A DNA stretch of 64,000 bases from Pleionea sp. CnH1-48 (GTDB taxonomy: Bacteria; Pseudomonadota; Gammaproteobacteria; Enterobacterales; Kangiellaceae). The stretch's first letter is position 1. The number at the start of each line of letters is the position of its first letter. Shown piece by piece: positions 49,747-59,107 of the stretch. Where the stretch lies: contig NZ_JAMXSB010000015.1 of the NCBI RefSeq assembly GCF_024124665.1, positions 62,001 to 126,000 on the forward strand, written 5' to 3'. Position numbers and translations under genes: made by a program. The notes beneath the pieces are model-generated. The model ran no database searches. It was not told the DNA's origin and saw only the letters and a program-made list of their open reading frames with translations.

Positions 49747-52203
49747 TTAGGCAACAATGGTTTGTAATATATCACCAAATACACCAGCTGCTGTGACTTC
49801 GGCGCCAGCACCGTAACCTCGAATGACCAAAGGCACTGGATTGTATCTTTGCGTCGTAAATGAGAAGGCATTTTCGCCGTCACGGATACCAAATAAAGGA
49901 TGTGAACTATCCACAGCAAGCAGCTGCACTTTCATTTTTCCATCAGGCTCTATGGTGCCAGCGTATCTTAGGGCTTTTGAGTGTTGTTCTGCAGCCTGAT
50001 TTTTTTCGGTGTAACTGCCATCAAGTTCTGGTAGTCGCGATAAAAAGTCTTCAACACTGCCGTTGGCGTTAAAGTGGCTTGGCAATAACGGATCGATCTC
50101 GACATCCGAGAGTTCTGCTTCCAGACCAAACTCTCTGGCAATAATTAGCAGTTTTCTGGCGATGTCCATACCGGATAGGTCATCTCTTGGATCGGGCTCT
50201 GTAAAGCCTTTTTCTTTGGCTTCGATAACGGCTTTAGAAAAAGTCAGTCCGTCCTGCAGACGTCCCATGATATAAGAAAGAGAGCCTGATAAAATGCCAT
50301 CAAAAGCTTGAAGCTTATCGCCACTGCGTACCAGGTTTTGTACCTGGCCTATTATGGGCAAGCCTGCACCGACATTGGTTTCGTAGCAGAACTTTTTCAG
50401 CGAGTGTTGGGTGGAATCTCTCAGGGCATTGTAATACTTCATGCTTGCGGTATTGGCTTTTTTGTTTGCTGCCACTAGATGCAAGCCCGAATCGAGAATA
50501 CGCGTATAAGCCATGGCCAGATCATCATTGCTGGTGCAGTCGACAAACACTGGATTCAATGGACAACCTTGCTGGCATAGATTGAGCAGTTCATCGATGG
50601 AGCTGTTGCTGGAGCTATTGGCGAGAGCTTCCTGATAATTGTCGAGTGCAATGCCTTGTTCATTCCACAGCAACTGCCGTGAGTTTGCAATGGCGATAAC
50701 TCGAATATCAATGCGCTGTTTGAGCAGATGTTGTTGCTGTTGTTGGATCTGTTGAATCAACTCGGCTCCGATGGTTCCTACACCGTATAAGACGACAGAG
50801 ATAATACGCGGGCATTCAAAAAAGTATTCGTAAGTTTTATTCACTGCGGTTTTAACTTTGGCACTTCTGACTATGGCAGAAATAGACCGTTCTGAAGAAT
50901 CTTGTGCAATAGCGATAATGTTAACATTAGCACTGGCCAAAGCATTAAATAAGTTGGCGGCAATACCATGAGTTTGTTTCATATTATCACCAACAACGGT
51001 GATGGACGATAAATGCGAACGCAGCTCAACAGGTTCCATTTGGTGATGTTTTATTTCTAAAGCAAATTCTTTTTCTAGTGCTTTTTTGGCTGCGATAGCG
51101 TCTTGTGCATTTACACTGAAAGCAATGGAATACTCTGAAGAAGATTGAGAAATCATAATCACCGAGATTTTCTCCCGTGACAGGCAAGAGAAAACACGGC
51201 TAGCAAGGCCTGCTTCTCCCTTCATGTTGGTGCCCGATACATTGAGCATTGCCAGATCATCAAGCATCGTAATACCAGTCACTGCTCGGTCTTCCTGCGC
51301 GCCTTCTTCTGTAATGCGAGTGCCTGTAAACAGCGGATTGAATGTATTTTTGATATAAGTCGGGATTTGATAGGTCGCAATGGGGGCAATGGTTTTAGGG
51401 TGGAGCACTTTCGCACCAAAAAACGACAGTTCCATCGCTTCATGATAGCTCAGGTGATGAATAACCTGAGCTTGAGGGATCACGTTGGGATCGGCATTAT
51501 ACACACCGTCAACATCCGTCCAGATTTGTAGCTCTTCAACAGATAATCCTGCTGCGAAAATAGCTGCTGATAAATCAGAGCCGTTGCGACCAAGTAATCC
51601 TGTTTGACCACTTTCATGAGTGGCGACAAATCCGGGGGCAATAAACCAGTCTCCCTTAGATGAAGTGAGTTGTTTTATTTTTTCATGGGATTTTTCTTCA
51701 TCAACATGTCCCTCGAGGAGCGGGCCGCGAGTGAACAGGTAATCTTGGCTGTTAAGCTGTTGAATGTTTTTCTCGGGATTCTGTGCGCTCAGGGTATAGT
51801 GAAAGATCTGAGCCGACAAATACTCGCCAAGGCCGAGAATTCGAGCCTTGGTATGATCGGACGCATCGGCAGTCAGTTGGATACCCTGTAACCAACGAGC
51901 ACACTGGGCCAGTGCCTCATCCACGGTTTTTTGACAGTCTGTGAAATCCTGCTCAGGAAACTCGGCAGATACCTCTTGCACTCTTTGTTGGTGGCGGTGT
52001 GTTAAATCCTCAAGCAAGGTTTGTGAATCTTGACCGGTTAGCGCTGCATCAATGGCTTGCTCAAGTGTATTGGTGACACCACCAAGCGCTGATACGACAA
52101 TGATGCCTCGGCTATTGCTTAGTTGTTGCTGTGTGATTTGACAACTGCGCAATAAACCATCTAAATTCCGCAATGAAGAACCGCCAAACTTAAGTGCTTT
52201 CAT
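49747..52203 (-). CDS. thrA: Bifunctional aspartokinase / homoserine dehydrogenase I
   Basis: 818 residues. The aspartokinase part (1-290) starts MKALKFGGSSLRN and has GRNGSDLSAA and WTDVDGVYNADPN. Two ACT domains (about 310-460) allow threonine feedback. The dehydrogenase part (about 465-815) has the NAD(P) loop VLYGVGTIGAELI and the active region VAANKKANT, ETNVGAGLPIIG and GFTEPDPRDDLSGMDIARKL. No attenuator leader peptide with Thr/Ile codons is visible in the short gap before the divergent amidohydrolase gene. Confidence 0.97.
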   Translation of the reverse strand: MKALKFGGSSLRNLDGLLRSCQITQQQLSNSRGIIVVSALGGVTNTLEQAIDAALTGQDSQTLLEDLTHRHQQRVQEVSAEFPEQDFTDCQKTVDEALAQCARWLQGIQLTADASDHTKARILGLGEYLSAQIFHYTLSAQNPEKNIQQLNSQDYLFTRGPLLEGHVDEEKSHEKIKQLTSSKGDWFIAPGFVATHESGQTGLLGRNGSDLSAAIFAAGLSVEELQIWTDVDGVYNADPNVIPQAQVIHHLSYHEAMELSFFGAKVLHPKTIAPIATYQIPTYIKNTFNPLFTGTRITEEGAQEDRAVTGITMLDDLAMLNVSGTNMKGEAGLASRVFSCLSREKISVIMISQSSSEYSIAFSVNAQDAIAAKKALEKEFALEIKHHQMEPVELRSHLSSITVVGDNMKQTHGIAANLFNALASANVNIIAIAQDSSERSISAIVRSAKVKTAVNKTYEYFFECPRIISVVLYGVGTIGAELIQQIQQQQQHLLKQRIDIRVIAIANSRQLLWNEQGIALDNYQEALANSSSNSSIDELLNLCQQGCPLNPVFVDCTSNDDLAMAYTRILDSGLHLVAANKKANTASMKYYNALRDSTQHSLKKFCYETNVGAGLPIIGQVQNLVRSGDKLQAFDGILSGSLSYIMGRLQDGLTFSKAVIEAKEKGFTEPDPRDDLSGMDIARKLLIIAREFGLEAELSDVEIDPLLPSHFNANGSVEDFLSRLPELDGSYTEKNQAAEQHSKALRYAGTIEPDGKMKVQLLAVDSSHPLFGIRDGENAFSFTTQRYNPVPLVIRGYGAGAEVTAAGVFGDILQTIVA

Positions 52204-52337
52204 ACCTTCTTCTATTTCCTGTTATCTGTAATAGGTAGGTTGCAGTGTTGAAACACAATCGTCAATATTCAGTTATAGCCGAAACGCATAACTTTACTCA
52301 ACCTTTATTGGTTCTAATAGCTAAGGGCTGTCAGTTT

Positions 52338-53600
52338 ATGAAATGGTTTGTTTTTGTCACGTTATCGATGTTTGTTCAGCTGGTTGTCGGTGCTGAGAAG
52401 ATTATTCACGCCGGAAAAATGATTGATACGATTAATGGAAAAGTAAGAGAAAAAGTTTCTATTGTTATTGAAGGCAATAAGATAGCCGCAATAAAAGAAG
52501 GTTATGTGCAAGGCGCTGAGATTATTGATCTAAAAAATGCCACCGTCATGCCAGGATTGATGGATATGCACACCCACTTGATGAATGAAATGACGGCTGA
52601 ATCTTACACCGAAGGCTTTTTTCATAACGAAAGTTTTTTTGCTATCAAAGCAGTGGCCAATGCCAATAAGACCTTACTTGCCGGATTCACCACGGTTCGA
52701 GATTTAGGCGGTGATCCTAATGTGACCGTTGAGCTGCGCAAAGCTATTGATAAAGGGACTGTTCCTGGGCCTCGTGTATTTACCGCAGGTAAAAGCATTG
52801 CGACAACAGGAGGCCATGCAGATCCAACCAATGGCTTGAATCATGAGCTGATGAAAGATCCTGGCCCAAAAGAAGGTGTGGTGAACGGTGTTGCCGACGC
52901 CTATAAAGCGGTGCGTCAGCGTTACAAAGAAGGGGCCGACGTCATTAAGTTAACCGTGACTGGTGGTGTTTTAAGTCTGGCAAAAAGCGGAGAAAACCCT
53001 CAATTCACTGATGATGAACTGGATGCCATTATGGCTGCGGCCAAAGATTATGGCTTTGTGGTTGCCGTTCATGCTCATGGAGCAGAGGGTATGAAGCGAG
53101 CTATCAAAGCCGGCGTTCATTCTGTTGAACACGGCACCTATATGGACAAAGAAGCCATGAGCTTAATGAAAAAGATGGGAACCTATTATGTGCCTACCAT
53201 CACCGCTGGCAAGTGGGTAGCCGATAAAGCCAATACCTATCCTCCTATTGTACAACCGAAAGCGAAAGCGGTGGGACCACAAATTCAGAAGACATTTGCT
53301 AAAGCGATTAAGCGCGGCGTAAAAATTGCCTTTGGGACCGATGCGGGCGTGTTTCCGCATGGGCTGAACGGACGTGAGTTCAAGTATATGGTTGAGGTGG
53401 GGATGAGTCCGATGAAAAGCATTCAGTCGGCAACGATTGAGACCGCCAAACTATTAAGAATAAACGAGCGATTAGGTTCTATAGAAGTCGGTAAACTGGC
53501 TGACATTGTTGCGGTAGAAGGCGATCCTCTTACTCAAATTGAATTGATGGAATCGGTCAGTTTTGTCATGAAAGATGGTGTGGTCTATAAAATGCCATAA
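52338..53600 (+). CDS. Exported metal-dependent amidohydrolase (Xaa-Pro dipeptidase/imidazolonepropionase-like)
   Basis: 420 residues from ATG 52338, which begins a signal peptide ([19 protein letters not shown]) and has AAGGG ten bases upstream; the longer frame from 52245 would hide it. The metal sites are MDMHTHL (first His pair), Lys in [10 protein letters not shown], His in VAVHAHG and SVEHGTYM, and Asp in FGTDAGV. This is the set of the secreted amidohydrolase group annotated as Xaa-Pro or Xaa-Arg dipeptidase. Peptides are a likely substrate. Terminator at 53605. Confidence 0.88.
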   Translation: MKWFVFVTLSMFVQLVVGAEKIIHAGKMIDTINGKVREKVSIVIEGNKIAAIKEGYVQGAEIIDLKNATVMPGLMDMHTHLMNEMTAESYTEGFFHNESFFAIKAVANANKTLLAGFTTVRDLGGDPNVTVELRKAIDKGTVPGPRVFTAGKSIATTGGHADPTNGLNHELMKDPGPKEGVVNGVADAYKAVRQRYKEGADVIKLTVTGGVLSLAKSGENPQFTDDELDAIMAAAKDYGFVVAVHAHGAEGMKRAIKAGVHSVEHGTYMDKEAMSLMKKMGTYYVPTITAGKWVADKANTYPPIVQPKAKAVGPQIQKTFAKAIKRGVKIAFGTDAGVFPHGLNGREFKYMVEVGMSPMKSIQSATIETAKLLRINERLGSIEVGKLADIVAVEGDPLTQIELMESVSFVMKDGVVYKMP

Positions 53601-53604
53601 AAGT

Positions 53605-53631
53605 AAGGAGGCTAAGAGCCTCCTTTGTCTT
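53605..53631. terminator. Terminator between amidohydrolase and convergent gene
   Basis: Stem AAGGAGGC (53605-53612) and GCCTCCTT (53618-53625) with loop TAAGA, followed by a T-rich stretch. Confidence 0.75.
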
Positions 53632-54533
53632 TATTGAACATAATGAATGGCGCGAGATTTTAATCGCTCAATGTCGTTTTCTGATGTTGAATCACAACGA
53701 GATAGGTGCGACTTTTTGAAGACATAGGTCAAGTCTGTTGCATTACGCTCGTTAGCAAAGTTACTGAAAATCAGTGTGATGTGCTGGTCGTTAGCTACGC
53801 TGCGTAATGATGACGAGTAATCGCACAGTGTTACCAGTGTATCGTTGATGAACTTATCTTTTTTCACGCGGTACTTGCGCGTTTTTTCTTCTCGATACTC
53901 GCTCATTTTAACTTTATAAGCACCCATCTGTTCTTTTATAGATTCAATGCGTTTTTCAACAGCTTTCTTTTTTTGTTCGATGTCATCAGAACGTTCTTGT
54001 TCTGCGTGATAGCTTTCTCTTTCCAGTTCACGTAACTCACGTAGATAATCGCGATAGTTTTCTTTTGAATCTCTTAGGGCTTCTCGCATTTCGGCAAGTT
54101 GCTCGCGAATTTCTGCCTGACGTTCTGACTCATGGTGCAGGTGTGCTAGTTCACCTTCGACATCGGGCGGCACTGGCGCTTCTGGTGCTACAGGATCTAT
54201 GACGGAAGCAATGTTTCCGACGATGGCTGCAACATTATTGCCCAGACTTTCTCCCCACACTTCCCAGTCATGTGCATCGCCAAAACTCGAGCTTGGAAAC
54301 AGGTGGTGAGAAAAACCACCGCCACCGAAACGAAATACGATACCCTGATTGGCGAGATAGGTGGCTTCTACTTTCACTTTACGTGGGCTATAGCTGCTGT
54401 CGTTGCTGGCTGTTTCAAAGATGCCTGTCATAATGCGAATGTCTTTTTGCACTCGCTTCATATCTGGAGCTGCCAACACTAAGGTTGATGCACTTAGGAG
54501 GCAACAGCTTACCACTAAACGTTTTAATTTCAT
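53631..54533 (-). CDS. Secreted coiled-coil protein of the ECF sigma operon, unknown
   Basis: 300 residues from ATG 54533, with GGAGG five bases upstream; a GTG at 54545 is less likely. The signal peptide is MKLKRLVVSCCLLSASTLVLA. The middle (about 125-225) is a long charged coiled coil (ERQAEIREQLAEMREALRDS, then EQKKKAVEKRIESIKEQM). Before it, GGGGFSHHLFPSSSFGDAHD is an unusual Gly/His stretch. The C-terminus has a CDYSSSLRSV and SRCDSTSEND Cys pair. It ends the sigma/anti-sigma operon and is probably a target of it. I do not recognise the family. Confidence 0.7.
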   Translation of the reverse strand: MKLKRLVVSCCLLSASTLVLAAPDMKRVQKDIRIMTGIFETASNDSSYSPRKVKVEATYLANQGIVFRFGGGGFSHHLFPSSSFGDAHDWEVWGESLGNNVAAIVGNIASVIDPVAPEAPVPPDVEGELAHLHHESERQAEIREQLAEMREALRDSKENYRDYLRELRELERESYHAEQERSDDIEQKKKAVEKRIESIKEQMGAYKVKMSEYREEKTRKYRVKKDKFINDTLVTLCDYSSSLRSVANDQHITLIFSNFANERNATDLTYVFKKSHLSRCDSTSENDIERLKSRAIHYVQ

Positions 54534-54544
54534 TTGAACCTCCA

Positions 54545-55213
54545 CTAAAGGTGATTTGTATTCGATACCTGAAGCACTCTGTTCAGGTACTGATTGTTTT
54601 CAATCTGGTTATCAAGAATGTAATCAACGCGCTTATTCATTTCTGCGTTATCCGATTCACGTTGCTTTAACCAGCTTGCCATCAGTGTTTGCATATCCTG
54701 GCGTCGTTCTTGGCGACTATGTTCCAATAGCTCTTGCAACATGCCTTTGGTAACCGTGGCCTGAGCTAATTGCTGCTCTTCGAAACGGTTGTCGATATAC
54801 CCCAGTTGTTTGATGGCTAACTCGTTAATTTTTTGATCGATATGTTGTGCTAGCTGAACCTGGCTGGCCTGTCCGCCAAAACTGATGGTCACACCTTGTT
54901 GGGTGGATACTATTTCAACTTTAAAGACGACCATTAAGATAGCTAACGCCGATGTCGCCATTGATAGCCAGGGCATCCACTCAAACGCAGTTTTACGTTT
55001 GGGAATGGCGTACTCGGTGCGGTGCCAGTCGGGCACTGGTTGCGGTTGCCATTGATGGGACCATTGGCGTACTTGCAGAGCGCTTTCGTAAACCTCGCGG
55101 CATTCTTCACAGGTTTCGATGCAATGTTCGATTTCTCGATTCAGTGCCGGGTCCAGAGCGCCATCAAGATAGTCGCAAAGATGGGCTTCGACCTGTTGAT
55201 GATTACATGGCAT
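54545..55213 (-). CDS. Anti-sigma factor with zinc-finger-type N-terminus
   Basis: 222 residues. CNHQQVEAHLCDYLDGALDP and HCIETCEECREVYES give the H-x3-C-x2-C pattern of ZAS anti-sigma domains (about 1-45). One membrane helix follows (about 83-100, LSMATSALAILMVVFKV), and then a periplasmic helical part (about 125-215). Its start overlaps the sigma gene by 11 bp. It should hold the ECF sigma factor at the membrane until a periplasmic signal releases it. Confidence 0.85.
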   Translation of the reverse strand: MPCNHQQVEAHLCDYLDGALDPALNREIEHCIETCEECREVYESALQVRQWSHQWQPQPVPDWHRTEYAIPKRKTAFEWMPWLSMATSALAILMVVFKVEIVSTQQGVTISFGGQASQVQLAQHIDQKINELAIKQLGYIDNRFEEQQLAQATVTKGMLQELLEHSRQERRQDMQTLMASWLKQRESDNAEMNKRVDYILDNQIENNQYLNRVLQVSNTNHL

Positions 55214-55763
55214 TTTGGATCTCCATTTTACCTTTTAACCGTCTTAAACCTGCATAAAGGCGTGTTTTGGCGGTATTGGTTGATATGCCCAATTGGGCGG
55301 CAATATCTTCAAACGTAAAGTGCTGAAAGAACTTAAGTTCAACAACCACTCGTTGTTCTGCGCTCAACTCTCCCAACATGTGCATGATGTGCTGGTTATC
55401 GCGATCTTGCTGCAAACTCTGCTGAGGCGAGCCAGAACCGGGTGTATGGTCGGTAGGCAGCTCATCAGCATTCAGTGTGGGTACTCGGTGTCGCGAGCGT
55501 AACCAGTCTGTCGACTTATTGCTGGCGATACGAAATAACCAGGTGGTAAAGCTGCTTTGTTGCCGAAAATTCGGTAAATTGCGATACACCGCAAGAAACA
55601 CTTCTTGCATCAGGTCCATCGCGTCGTTTTGACTTCCGCTCATGCGCAGGCAATAGTTGTACACCTTGCCTTCATAGCGACGCACTAATTTCCCCCAGGC
55701 TCGTTGCGAACCATTCAGTGCTTTGTCGATTAACTTTTCATCACTATCGTTGAGTAACATCAT
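55203..55763 (-). CDS. ECF-family RNA polymerase sigma factor
   Basis: 186 residues. Region 2 (about 20-95) has DLMQEVFLAVYRNLPNFRQQ and WLFRIASNKSTDWLR; region 4 (about 125-180) has LSAEQRVVVELKFFQHFTFE and ISTNTAKTRLYAGLRRLK. These are standard for RpoE-like ECF factors. The operon order is sigma, anti-sigma, secreted coiled-coil protein. The signal is unknown. Confidence 0.93.
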   Translation of the reverse strand: MMLLNDSDEKLIDKALNGSQRAWGKLVRRYEGKVYNYCLRMSGSQNDAMDLMQEVFLAVYRNLPNFRQQSSFTTWLFRIASNKSTDWLRSRHRVPTLNADELPTDHTPGSGSPQQSLQQDRDNQHIMHMLGELSAEQRVVVELKFFQHFTFEDIAAQLGISTNTAKTRLYAGLRRLKGKMEIQNAM

Positions 55764-55872
55764 ATTTATGAGCGTTATTGGTCAGTAAGGCCTGTGTTCT
55801 TTACAATCTTAGTCGTAGGCCTCATTAAAAAAGTTTGCCTCTAAGCAGAATATTTTTAAGAAATATAAGGAC

Positions 55873-55928
55873 TATACCCAAAGTATTCCAAAATGCAGCT
55901 AACCCGCTGCATTTTAATAGGCGACGGG
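55873..55928. repeat. Short deleted relative of the 45.2-kb repeat
   Basis: Begins TATACCCAAAGTATTCCAAA, like the reverse complement of the right end of the 45248-45387 element, and ends GGCGACGGG, like the reverse complement of its left end (CCCGTCGCC). The inside is reduced to a hairpin, AAAATGCAG (55890-55898) with CTGCATTTT (55907-55915). It lies a few bases past the stop of the DUF62 gene and may act as its 3' hairpin. Confidence 0.6.
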
Positions 55929-55932
55929 ACTG

Positions 55933-56718
55933 TCAGGCGGGCTGGAGGTGATTGAGCGCAATGGAGACCAGATCGCCCACTTTTAGATTAGCTTCACGGC
56001 GTATAGAGCTTTGATAAACCGCCAGTTCGATTTGTTGATCGCTGTTAATTAATGCCAGACGACCGTGGGCAGGTGCGGCACAATAATGTTGGCAGAGCGG
56101 AAAATTGAGTGACTGGCATTGTATTTCTAATGGCTGATTTTTAGGAATGTCGCTGGCAAAAATATTGGTAATGGCATTACCGAAGTGATCAAAAGCAACC
56201 ACCTGACCGATAAGTGAGTTGCCGACTAATTCTGCTTCGGGATAAACCAACTCGTGAATGTGCAGCAAGGGATCGGCCATTTTTTCGATAGGGGTACCCT
56301 GAGCCAGCTGAGCTGCTGCTGGAGCAAATAACGCCAGCCCATCAAAACTATCGTGCTTTTGCCACCATTGGGTATGGCTGCGCAAGGCGTACGCCTGGCA
56401 TTCTTTGTATTCTTTGGCTGCAAATGAAAGCACGCCGTTATCTGGCCCTACTAGCCAATGACTATCACACTTCAAGGCTAGCGCTTTGCGCTCAGAACCA
56501 ACACCGGGATCAACCACCACCAGATGAATACTATTGTCTGGGTAGTGCTGGGTGTAGCGTTGTGCGGCCATTGCGGCTTGCCAAACATTTTGTGGCGCAA
56601 CATCGTGAGCGACATCATGAATTTGAAATCCATGAGTATGGCTGAGCAGATAGCCCTTCATACAGGCAACGTAACCATCGCGATGCCCAAAATCCGTCAT
56701 TAACGTGATATGCCCCAT
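55933..56718 (-). CDS. DUF62 / SAM hydroxide adenosyltransferase-like protein with altered active site
   Basis: 261 residues from ATG 56718 (GGGGAG seven bases upstream; the GTG at 56748 is less likely). ITLMTDFGHRDGYVACMKG, VVVDPGVGSERKALAL and LVGPDNGVLS are the standard S-adenosylmethionine hydrolase family blocks, so the Asp and Arg of the D-R-H set are present. The block that usually reads FHGRDxFAPAAA is FDGLALFAPAAA here, so the His is Asp and the Arg-Asp pair is lost. Either activity is changed or another residue serves. The C-terminal barrel-like domain is present (VGDLVSIAL). Confidence 0.82.
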   Translation of the reverse strand: MGHITLMTDFGHRDGYVACMKGYLLSHTHGFQIHDVAHDVAPQNVWQAAMAAQRYTQHYPDNSIHLVVVDPGVGSERKALALKCDSHWLVGPDNGVLSFAAKEYKECQAYALRSHTQWWQKHDSFDGLALFAPAAAQLAQGTPIEKMADPLLHIHELVYPEAELVGNSLIGQVVAFDHFGNAITNIFASDIPKNQPLEIQCQSLNFPLCQHYCAAPAHGRLALINSDQQIELAVYQSSIRREANLKVGDLVSIALNHLQPA

Positions 56719-56879
56719 TGCGTTCTCCCCAAAACTGACTGCTTGCACTGAGTGATATGATGAAAGTGCAATATCTCAACAGGTTAGAGTCTTTTCGCGT
56801 AAAAACGCGACTATAACGACTTTATTTTAATCATAACCCAGTGTTATATTTTCTTTTAGACCAATAATAGGGGGAGATT

Positions 56880-57350
56880 ATGAAAAGCGCTACACAATGG
56901 TTTCAAGAGTATGGCGAGAGCCACCAGAATAAAACCAATAAATTAATCCATTGGCTGTGTGTACCTGCGATTTTCTGGAGCGTTGCTTTGATGTTGTGGG
57001 ATGTGCCTCAGCCGTCCTGGATGGCCGAGTACGCTTGGTTGAATTGGGCGACTTTGACGTTAGCTTTTGTGATGATTTTTTATACGCTCATGTCACTGAG
57101 TTTAAGTATTGGTATGTTGCTATTTTCTGTCCTTGTTATGTGGGCTTGTGCAGCATTACAGTCGATATCTCCTATTCCACTGTGGCAAGTTGGCGTGGGT
57201 ATTTTTGTGGTGGCGTGGATTCTTCAGTTTATTGGTCATCATATCGAAGGCAAAAAGCCTTCTTTCTTTCAGGATATTTTCTTTTTGTTGATTGGTCCTG
57301 CTTGGTTGATGGGATTTGTTTATCAAAAGCTGGGCATCTCTTATCGCTAA
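56880..57350 (+). CDS. Mpo1-like (DUF962) membrane protein
   Basis: 156 residues with about four membrane helices. The conserved His groups are present: YGESHQNKTNKLIHWLCVP at the start and QFIGHHIEGKKPSFFQD near the end. These are the iron-binding type residues of the yeast Mpo1 2-hydroxy fatty acid dioxygenase family. GGGGAG precedes ATG 56880. A role in fatty acid alpha-oxidation is inferred from the family. Confidence 0.9.
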   Translation: MKSATQWFQEYGESHQNKTNKLIHWLCVPAIFWSVALMLWDVPQPSWMAEYAWLNWATLTLAFVMIFYTLMSLSLSIGMLLFSVLVMWACAALQSISPIPLWQVGVGIFVVAWILQFIGHHIEGKKPSFFQDIFFLLIGPAWLMGFVYQKLGISYR

Positions 57351-57837
57351 TTTTTGACGGGCGTTTAGTAAGGTCAAGATTCTTACTTGGCCTTTTAATG
57401 TGGTAAATTGACGCAGATGCATCGATATCCGAGTAGTGGCGATAGACTCCACGCGAGATAGTTTGTAAACTGCGTGCTGATTTAGGATTTCATACCTTGC
57501 CACTTACGTTGGCTATCATGTGGTTTATCCTTTTACTAATCTCGTAGATCAATATATTGCCTTCAGATCCGTGTTATCTGTAAGACGTGTGGAGATTAGC
57601 ATTAAGACTGGCTTGTCTAGAACAGCATCTCTTAGTGAGAGTGCTTTGTCGCTTTAAAACAAAATGTTTACACCGCAACTTTTGTTTCAAACCGTGTCTT
57701 AATGACCATCTGGCTCTATGTCTTAGAGCTATTTTGGGCTATGTTTTAGGTACGTTGGCGGTGATTTTGCGCTCTTATATTTTATGTGTTGTCGCATTCA
57801 GTGTGTTAATAAGTGATCGTCAAAAGGGAGGCGATGA
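57351..57837. other. 487-bp intergenic region
   Basis: Starts with a terminator-like hairpin (AAGGTCAAG at 57370-57378 with CTTGGCCTT at 57386-57394, one wobble pair) for the Mpo1-like gene. The second half has an open frame from GTG 57587 to 57844 that overlaps the FHA gene start; it lacks a ribosome site and I do not call it. No RNA gene recognised. Confidence 0.5.
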
Positions 57838-59055
57838 ATGTTAAAATTGCAGTTTGTGGATCAGTCGAAGCCTGATTTGTGGTTGGTCGATCCGCTATTA
57901 AAAGTAGGTAGTGATGCCTCCTGCAATATAGTGATTAATGAAGACGGCGTTGAGCCTTTTCATTTTGAGCTTCATGTTAATGATCAGGTAGTCACGCTTA
58001 AGCATAAGGCGCAAAATCGCAGTACTTATGTTAACGACTCCCTCGTACCTCTTGATCAAGAATTAAAACCTTGGGATGTGATTCGTGTTGGCTCCGTGCA
58101 AATGCGTCTGATAGACCCATTGTTGAATCGTAGTCCTATCAAGTCCGCTGTCCGTCAAGAAACCGTAGTGCGTCCCGCCATTAGCGATTGGTTGCTGCAA
58201 GCTCAAACGTCACCATACAACGGTCAGTTGTTTCCAGTTAATGAAAGTCTGGTGATTGGGCGAGATCATGAATGCGATATTTCCGTTCCGTTGCAGCATG
58301 TATCTCGACGTCATGCTCGCGTGTACATAAACAATGGACAGCTATATCTTGAAGATATGGGCTCGTCTAATGGAACTTATGTGGATGGTAAGAAAGTCGA
58401 CTCTATGCCTCTGAATGATGGAGATGAATTTACGGTCGATAAGTTTTCTTTTAAGGTGTTATTTGCTGGTGATATCAATCCGGCCAGCCATCATCCTTCT
58501 TTTAGCTCCAGCACTGAAAAAAAGGCAGCAGCTAAGCGCCCTCAGACTCAAATTAGAGGGGCGAAAGACGCACCTAAAATGAAACCAGAACTCGCAGCAA
58601 CCCGCCGTTATAACACACCACCTGTGATGGATATTCCTACGGATCCTACGCCTGCGTTTTTGCACGGCAAATCACAGTCGCTACGGGGTAAGGTTTATCA
58701 GCTCAATCCAGAAGGTAATGCTGTTGGACGTATGCTAGGCCATCACCTTTCGCGGGATGAAACCAGTGTGTCGGCACGTCATATCGATATTTTTAAAGAA
58801 GGCACCCGTTGGCATATCAAAAACAATGGAGCCGCTAATGGCCTGTTGATTAACGGCAGAATGGCAACCTCGGCTACCTTGACTGATGGTGACGAGATTA
58901 TCGTGGGTGGCATGGAGCTGGTTTTTCAGGGAATTGGAAACAAACCGCGAGTACTTTTTGAAGAAGAAGAGGGCAATACGGCCATGATTCTAAAAGTATC
59001 AGGTATCTTTCTGGCTGTTGTCGGTGTACTTGTCGCCATTATGTGGCTGCGCTGA
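57838..59055 (+). CDS. Triple FHA-domain membrane protein
   Basis: 405 residues. FHA 1 (about 20-85) is divergent (DASCNIVINEDGVEPFHFEL). FHA 2 (about 135-205) has the full phosphothreonine-binding set: VIGRDHECDISVP, HVSRRHARVY and DMGSSNGTYVDGK. FHA 3 (about 290-350) has TSVSARHIDI and NNGAANGLLINGR. A linker (about 215-270) is basic and Pro/Ala-rich. A membrane helix ends the chain (about 385-402, VSGIFLAVVGVLVAIMWL). AGGGAGG lies six bases ahead of the ATG. It is convergent with a Ser/Thr kinase gene, a likely source of its phospho-ligand. Confidence 0.9.
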   Translation: MLKLQFVDQSKPDLWLVDPLLKVGSDASCNIVINEDGVEPFHFELHVNDQVVTLKHKAQNRSTYVNDSLVPLDQELKPWDVIRVGSVQMRLIDPLLNRSPIKSAVRQETVVRPAISDWLLQAQTSPYNGQLFPVNESLVIGRDHECDISVPLQHVSRRHARVYINNGQLYLEDMGSSNGTYVDGKKVDSMPLNDGDEFTVDKFSFKVLFAGDINPASHHPSFSSSTEKKAAAKRPQTQIRGAKDAPKMKPELAATRRYNTPPVMDIPTDPTPAFLHGKSQSLRGKVYQLNPEGNAVGRMLGHHLSRDETSVSARHIDIFKEGTRWHIKNNGAANGLLINGRMATSATLTDGDEIIVGGMELVFQGIGNKPRVLFEEEEGNTAMILKVSGIFLAVVGVLVAIMWLR

Positions 59056-59107
59056 TCCTTCTTAAACGAGTTATCACCTTCATACTGTACAAGGCATTAG
59101 CTTAATC

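Noticed and set aside
57587-57844. 85-codon ORF from GTG ahead of the FHA gene with a hydrophobic stretch
   Set aside because: No ribosome site, Cys/Leu/Arg-heavy composition, and its end overlaps the well-supported FHA start.
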